Shown here: piece after piece, positions 58,150 through 64,000 of the stretch
Layout: each line of letters opens with the position of its first letter
Numbering within the stretch: the first letter of the stretch is position 1
Assembly (NCBI RefSeq): GCF_000143535.2
Contig: NC_037318.1
Span: forward strand, 682,001 to 746,000
Direction of reading: 5' to 3'
DNA length: 64,000 nucleotides
DNA from: Botrytis cinerea B05.10
Taxonomy: Eukaryota > Ascomycota > Leotiomycetes > Helotiales > Sclerotiniaceae
The notes under the pieces: generated by a model
What the model was told of the DNA's origin: nothing
Database searches by the model: none
The model's input: only the letters and a program-made list of their open reading frames with translations
Translations under genes and position numbers: made by a program

Positions 58150-59863
58150 ATGTCAAAAGTCTATCTCCTTGATTACGTTGCTGGAAATGTGCGTAGCTTG
58201 GCCAATGCTATCGAGAAGGTCGGCTACACTATTGAATGGATAAGGTCTCCAGAAGATGTGCCAAAGGCAGATGTAGGTTATTTCAATTTCTTGAGTTTAT
58301 GTTTGCGAATTAAGCATGATCTTTCGTATTGCCTACTCTTTCTAATAAATCACAATTTAGAAACTCATTCTTCCTGGAGTTGGCCATTTCGGTCACTGCA
58401 TGACACAATTCTCCAAAGCCGGATACCTTCCAGCGATACAAAAACACATTGATTCAGGGAAACCTTTCATGGGTATCTGTGTTGGATTACAGGCATTATT
58501 TGAGGGTTCTGCGGAAAATCCAGCAGTCCCTGGGCTTGGGTATGTCAAGGCGACTCTCGATCGGTTCGACGATAGCTCGAAATCAGTACCACACATTGGA
58601 TGGAACAGCGCGAATACATCGGGCAAGGAAGTTTTCGGATTGAGACCAAGCTCGAAGTATTATTACGTCCATTCGTACAAAGTTCCATATAAGCAAGGAG
58701 AATTGGAAAGCCAAGGTTGGACTGTCGCAACCGCACGCTATGGTGACGAAGAGTTTGTTGGAGCGGTTGCAAAGGGAAACATATTGGCGACACAATTCCA
58801 CCCAGAAAAGAGTGGAGTTGCTGGACTCAGGGTGATTAAAGCTTTCTTGGATGGAGACAACAATAGTAGCGCAGTTGAAGGCTTGGTCGCTGCCAAAGAA
58901 GGCTTGACTAGAAGAGTTATCGCATGTTTGGATGTGCGAACAAATGACCAAGGAGATTTAGTGGTGACAAAGGGTGATCAATACGATGTGCGAGAAAAGA
59001 CCGATGGGGGGAATGTACGAAATCTAGGAAAGCCAGTTGAGATGGCCAAGAAATACTACGAACAAGGAGCCGACGAAGTTACATTTCTCAACATCACAAG
59101 TTTTAGAGATTGCCCGGTAGCAGATGTACCAATGCTCGAAATTTTACGACAGACATCAAAAAGTGTTTTTGTTCCATTAACAATTGGAGGAGGTATTCGA
59201 GACACCATTGATACCGATGGTACAAAGATCTCAGCATTGGAAATTGCAACAATGTATTTCCAAAGTGGAGCAGACAAAGTATCCATTGGATCTGATGCTG
59301 TAACAGCAGCAGAGGAATATTATTCCAACGGAAAGAAGTTGTCTGGAGCCACAGCCATAGAGCAAATATCTGGCGCTTATGGTAACCAAGCAGTGGTTGT
59401 GAGTGTGGATCCAAAGAGAGTTTACGTATCGAAACCTGAAGAAACACAACATAACACTATACGAACAAGATACCCAGGACCAAATGGTGAAGAATATTGC
59501 TGGTATGCATGCACGATTAAAGGAGGCCGAGAGACACGAGATATGGATGTCGTTGAGCTTGTGACTGCTGTTGAGGCAATGGGAACGGGCGAGATTCTCT
59601 TGAATTGTATAGACAAAGATGGAACAAATAGCGGTTTTGATTTAGAACTCATTGACCAGGTAAAGAATGCGGTGAGCATACCAGTCATTGCTTCTAGTGG
59701 AGCTGGAAACCCTGGTCATTTTGAAGAAGTTTTCTCGAAGACTTCCACCGATGCTGCTCTTGGAGCTGGTATGTTCCATAGAGGAGAATATACTGTTAAG
59801 CAAGTCAAGGATTCTCTTGCCGAGAAGGGTTTGATGGTTAGACAATTTGAGAGCGATCTCTAA
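58150..59863 (+). CDS. HIS7: imidazole glycerol phosphate synthase HisHF
   Basis: Two exons, 58150-58272 and 58361-59863, encode 541 residues, close to the yeast enzyme. The first third is the glutaminase: [30 protein letters not shown], the catalytic Cys in [12 protein letters not shown] and His-Glu in [10 protein letters not shown]. The rest is the cyclase barrel: [20 protein letters not shown] has the first catalytic Asp, [10 protein letters not shown] binds phosphate, SIGSDAV follows, and [15 protein letters not shown] has the second Asp. The enzyme joins PRFAR and ammonia from glutamine to make IGP and AICAR, fifth step of histidine synthesis, in the cytosol. All catalytic residues are intact. 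A TGACTCA-type site lies 70 bases upstream. Confidence 0.97.
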
Positions 59864-60643
59864 GCGACACAATCAAAATAAAACATATTTACAGTATTTG
59901 CTCCAGGAACTTAAGACACACTTTTTTTTTAATTAGAAAGAAAGGAAAATAGAGGTTTATAAGAGCAACTCATTATTCCAAATTGAATAGAGTATCCAAG
60001 TAATCGAATAATGAAACTTTAAGTAATATTGTGAGTAGTTAGTTACATGCAGGTTTTTGAGGAGCCGGGGATTAGAAAATGATGTTTGGTATGTTGTAGG
60101 TACAGGCAATTGTTTTCCCGGCTCCAAGTCATGATTCATGAATAAGTTAAATATATATTTTTCACTCGTTGGTTTTAGAAGACGCTCAGGCTGTGTGTGG
60201 TTAACTGTCAGTTATGGTGGAAGGAGCGAGGGGTAGTTAGGGAAGAAGTGAGGTTTGGGATTTGCAGATGTCGAAAGAAGAGTTGACTGCGGATGGAGAG
60301 TGGATTGGAAAGGTATCGGGTTATTCTTTGTAGGGGGTGTAAGGAAGGGTTGTGATGTGCATCGAACGTTTGATTCTAGGAGGAGTGGCGTGGTAGAATA
60401 TGAGAGGATGTGGATTGGAGAGCATCTCCTAGAAAAGGTAACGATGAACATGTAGCTCCAAAGCATTGCAAAGCCGTTCATTCTCTGAGCGCAATCGAAA
60501 CTTTCGGGACTTGTGAGGTCACACTGTGAAAGGGACTGTAGCAGGATTCTTTGATGGACACTTTACACATGATCACATTCTAGGCATGGTGACGATTACC
60601 GAGCGTGATAACTTTGATTTATTGAACTATAAAAAGAAAAGCA
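59864..60643. other. intergenic between convergent genes
   Basis: 3' regions of HIS7 and of the MOSC gene. No gene supported. Confidence 0.5.
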
Positions 60644-61681
60644 CTAGAATCCCTTCATATACTTGTGATTCTCTGTAGTTTCCAGAACCTCAAACTTCAT
60701 TCCCACAGCAATGGGCCCATCCAACCTAGGTACACCCAACATTCCAAAACATGGTTTCCATTTGATTCCTTCATCTACACGTCTATAGCTCACCAATGTA
60801 TCCCATGGCTCGTGTTTATTTTTTTCAGCAGTTTCTGGGTTCACATTAGGAACTTGACATCTTGCACAACGAGCCTGGACATCGATGTCTACCCCGTTTG
60901 AACCCATTACCGTGGATAATAGCCCCGAGTTTGACTGGTTGATTATTCTCACTCGCTTCCAATTATCCTCCGTCCACGCAGCCGGCGCGATATCTTCGTT
61001 GCTTCTCTCGTTTTTACCCCTCACAATTATGTTGGGACGAAATCTCTCAATTGTGATCTCATCCGCTCCTTTCTTCGCTAATCTTTGATTTAACTCTTGA
61101 AGAGAAGCTTCATTTGCAATCAAGACGGGCATCACATCTGGGAAGTTCGTGCTCTCCTCTCTTCCTAATATTTCCGGTGCTCCGTTACCCCGCAGAATTC
61201 TGGGCGTTGGCCCCTTGTACACCAGCTTCACTTCCTTCTCAAAGAATTCATTGAATATGCTGTTTATCTCATCCTTGTATACGTATCCATCTGTCTTGTA
61301 ATCCCAAATTTCCACCTGTGTCAAACTTGTGTTATCTTTCAGCCACTGCTCTGTGGGTCGTGCGGGAACCATGACTTTCTTGTCTGTGTTCCTGATGCTG
61401 ACGACCAGATATTCGGCATCTTCACTGCCAGATTCAGAGGGAGATTTGGCTGTGGCAAAAGCGGTGTCAATTAAGGTCATAGAGGAAATGTCGCGGATTG
61501 TGATGAATTTATGGTCATCGCCAGAAACGAACATCCAGCGTCTGTCAAGGTCGAGACCATGAGTGGTGAGGTGGGACGATTTGATTGAGATCCCACGACA
61601 AGACTTTATAGGATAGATTAGAAGGTCGGTGATTTCGGTAGTGGTGGAGGGAGATGAAAAAGGATTGAGATTGTAGAACAT
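60644..61681 (-). CDS. MOSC-domain molybdenum-cofactor protein (mARC-like)
   Basis: A single exon of 345 residues. The N-terminal beta barrel begins with ITDLLIYPIKSCRGISIKSS, with DLDRRWMFV following, as in the MOSCO_N domain. The MOSC part has LIANEASLQELNQRL, IERFRPNIIVRG (cofactor-binding FRPN) and the conserved Cys within RCARCQVPNVNPETA, then the ending KPCFGMLGVPRLDGPIAVGM. Such proteins bind molybdenum cofactor, and the mARC branch reduces N-hydroxylated compounds at the outer mitochondrial membrane. A clear N-terminal anchor is not visible here, so location is open. ATG 61681 is the first Met (context CTCACCATG) although the frame is open upstream to 61789. Confidence 0.92.
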   Translation of the reverse strand: MFYNLNPFSSPSTTTEITDLLIYPIKSCRGISIKSSHLTTHGLDLDRRWMFVSGDDHKFITIRDISSMTLIDTAFATAKSPSESGSEDAEYLVVSIRNTDKKVMVPARPTEQWLKDNTSLTQVEIWDYKTDGYVYKDEINSIFNEFFEKEVKLVYKGPTPRILRGNGAPEILGREESTNFPDVMPVLIANEASLQELNQRLAKKGADEITIERFRPNIIVRGKNERSNEDIAPAAWTEDNWKRVRIINQSNSGLLSTVMGSNGVDIDVQARCARCQVPNVNPETAEKNKHEPWDTLVSYRRVDEGIKWKPCFGMLGVPRLDGPIAVGMKFEVLETTENHKYMKGF

Positions 61682-62495
61682 GGTGAGTGATACCGATATC
61701 GATATGGATATGGATCGAAATGTGAGGCTTGCGTTGTGTTTTGAAGCTGGGGGTGCTATACGTTTTGTGAGAATTAGATTGCCTAGCAATTATATAAGGT
61801 TAAGGAAAGCGATCTTATCTCGTGGCGGGAGAGAGAGGAAGAGGAATGTAGATTGTTATTAGTATGTATTTGGATGTTTGAATGCCAATCTACCTTCCTA
61901 GGTGGGTATTTATGTCAGGGCAGGCTTTGAGATGTTGGATATCGAGCAGAGAAGAGTCCAGCTGTCGAATAGCTATACCGAAGTGATAGTAGGATCATGA
62001 ATTCCCATCTATCCGTCTCAACATCACCTACCCAGTGTCTTGTAATGTTCTAGATGTCGACTTTTCAAAAGCACAACTGCACATACACACTCTCATACAA
62101 TGAAAATGCGATATCTTTGATCCATCGCTTACGTCATCGTTTGTCTTATGAGACCACTGGTTGCTCTGCGCAACCATCCCAACCCGTCCCAAGCGCTCTT
62201 TCCCACAAATAAACATCAATTGCCAAGACCCCACCTACCTTATGCAAGAAGAGGTACTTTAGATCACTTTATTTTGGGGAATCTATGCAATCGTGGAGCC
62301 AGAACGTTCACATTCAACGCTTCATATTCAATCGTTTCTAGCCCCGCCACTTTGCACTCGCACTTGTTCTTTTTAATACAACCTCCTGCGAGCTTTACGT
62401 TTTGTGATTGCTCCGTTCCTTCATTAGTCTGAAGTGCGTTGTCACTTTGCAGAGTTATTCTTCTTGACAACCAATCCGCGATAAGAAGTCGAGCA
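61682..62495. other. divergent promoter of the MOSC and Dbf2-type genes
   Basis: The two genes are divergent here. Short TCGATATC-like repeats occur near 61690-61715. No gene supported. Confidence 0.5.
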
Positions 62496-64000
62496 ATGTC
62501 CAGCTTCATAACCAATCTTTTCCCCTCCGCACAAGCTGGGAAGCATGATAATATCTTGCCAGTTCCCCCACCACCTTTGCATACTCGATCTAGTCAAAAT
62601 GAAAGTTTGGGTGATCGGCCCAGCACTCCTGTTAATAGAAGCAACTTCATAAACCCCGTCTCAACACCCCAAGGAAGTCCAAGCAAGAATCGCAATCCAC
62701 CTGGAGCCAACGAACTACCTACAGCTTTCGATACTGCTATGAAGCTTACACCTGCCAATTTGAGCAGTCCAACAAAGACTGGTCGCGTTCCGATTGGCAA
62801 CCCATTGACTCCAGGAAAGGGACCAAATGCTAACGCAGTCGATGAGTACTTTAACAATTCTACCGGGAATACTGATGAGAGTATTATCCAAAAATCATCA
62901 GCCCCTTCAGGAAGCCCTGTAAGACGACAAGGCAAAGAAAACAATACCCCTCAAGCCGCAAGACAACCAGATTCTCCAACACTCAATCCAGCAACAATCC
63001 CTCGCGATGCACCTTCTCTGAACCAAGCAGCGATTTCACGCCAGGAGCTCTATCAAACACGGGAAATCCCAGCACCACCTACCAGAAAATACAACACGCA
63101 ACGTGGATTGACTGCAGAGGAATTGGAGATTTTGCACAAGCCTAATGTGAAACGTCTGGCCAATGTAACTCAGCTTTGTGAGTATTCCAGTTGGCGTGTC
63201 ATGGCACTACTAACTATGAGCAGATTTTCTCGATTACTATTATGATCTTTTGAGTTACGTCGGATCACGCCAAAATCGACTCAATCATTTCAAGGCAGAA
63301 TACCCCGCTCCCCCAGAAACTCCCGAAGAAACATACATTCCAGTTTGGTCAAAATATGCCGGTAGAGAGCGTGCCAATTTGCGCAAACGTCGAGTTCGTC
63401 TACGCCAGGGCGATTTCCAAATTTTGACACAAGTTGGACAAGGTGGGTATGGACAAGTCTTCCTTGCTCAGAAGAAGGATACTAGGGAAGTCTGTGCCTT
63501 GAAGGTTATGAGCAAGAAGTTGTTGTTCAAGCTGGACGAGATTAGACATGTTCTTACAGAACGTGATATCTTGACAAATGCCAAGAGCGATTGGCTCGTT
63601 AGATTGCTCTACTCGTTCCAGGATGAGAAGAGTATATATCTAGCTATGGTGGGTTTCGTTTCACTTCATATGTGCGCACATCGCTAACTATCTCTAGGAA
63701 TATGTCCCAGGTGGAGATTTCCGAACGCTACTGAACAACACTGGTGTTCTAGCAAATAGACATGCTCGATTCTACATTGCCGAAATGTTTTGTTGTGTGG
63801 ATGCTCTGCATCAGCTCGGTTATATTCACAGAGATCTCAAGCCTGAGAATTTCTTGATCGATTCGACAGGACATGTCAAGCTCACGGATTTTGGACTTGC
63901 TGCAGGCTTCCTTGCTCCGGGCAAGATTGAGTCCATGCGAGTGAAGCTTGAAAAGGTCGGAGAGACATATGTTCCCTTTGGTAAGCCTATCGAAGAACGT
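62496..64000 (+). CDS. dbf2: Dbf2-type NDR/AGC protein kinase, 3' end outside window
   Basis: Exons 62496-63177, 63224-63648 and 63698-63980 are visible; a GTAAGC donor at 63981 starts an intron that runs to the window edge, so the gene is partial. The N-terminal 200 residues are Pro/Ser/Asn-rich with many Ser-Pro/Thr-Pro sites. Then comes the MOB-binding region ([32 protein letters not shown]), then the kinase: [13 protein letters not shown] glycine loop, CALKVM Lys, [26 protein letters not shown] and [10 protein letters not shown]. The insert [20 protein letters not shown] is characteristic of Dbf2/Dbf20 kinases. In fungi this kinase with Mob1 runs the mitotic exit/septation network and controls septum formation. 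Confidence 0.93.

Overview
The window is nuclear DNA of a filamentous ascomycete. Genes are split by short (about 45-85 nt) GT-AG introns with CTRAC-type branch sites, intergenic DNA is AT-rich and full of microsatellites, and the gene set (bifunctional HIS7, PrpD, Dbf2-type kinase, EAF, surface-growth GT2, GH16) is typical of Pezizomycotina. Protein wording and the accessory families (MYND, CorA-like, HGDIKPEN kinases) suggest Leotiomycetes, probably Sclerotiniaceae such as Botrytis or Sclerotinia; that placement is inference. I saw no tRNA, rRNA, CRISPR array or intact transposon.

Layout: 0.3-0.9 kb holds a thioredoxin-fold Fmp46-type protein and 2.5-6.1 kb a large RRM protein behind a repeat-built leader. 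An RBR ubiquitin ligase lies at 8.6-9.7 kb. From 10.7 to about 21.7 kb is an accessory island: a broken MYND protein, two unreported-looking tandem three-exon small genes, a CorA-like membrane protein with a late stop, a protein kinase with a duplicated N-terminal unit, and a small hypothetical gene. A calmodulin-like gene (22.1-22.9, minus), mitochondrial PrpD (24.0-25.8, minus), a SET-like protein (26.4-28.5, minus), a possible small membrane protein (29.8-30.4, minus) and an EAF elongation factor (30.4-31.4, minus) follow. A flavin monooxygenase (32.8-34.8, plus) and a membrane-anchored GH16 (38.5-39.9, minus) come before a roughly 10-kb gene-poor, repeat-rich tract. The right part holds a GT2 glycosyltransferase (49.9-52.7), an amidase (53.6-55.9, minus), a GNAT relic (56.8-57.1), HIS7 (58.2-59.9), a MOSC protein (60.6-61.7, minus) and the 5' part of a Dbf2 kinase (62.5 to the window edge).

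The conserved genes do not form one pathway: PrpD acts in propionate breakdown, HIS7 in histidine synthesis, Dbf2 in mitotic exit and septation, and GH16 and GT2 at the cell wall or surface. There is no secondary-metabolite cluster. The most unusual content is in the 10.7-21.7 kb island, above all the tandem pair at 13.4-14.4 kb, whose two introns sit at matching positions in both copies. All splice sites were read by eye and all family names come from recognised motifs, not from searches.
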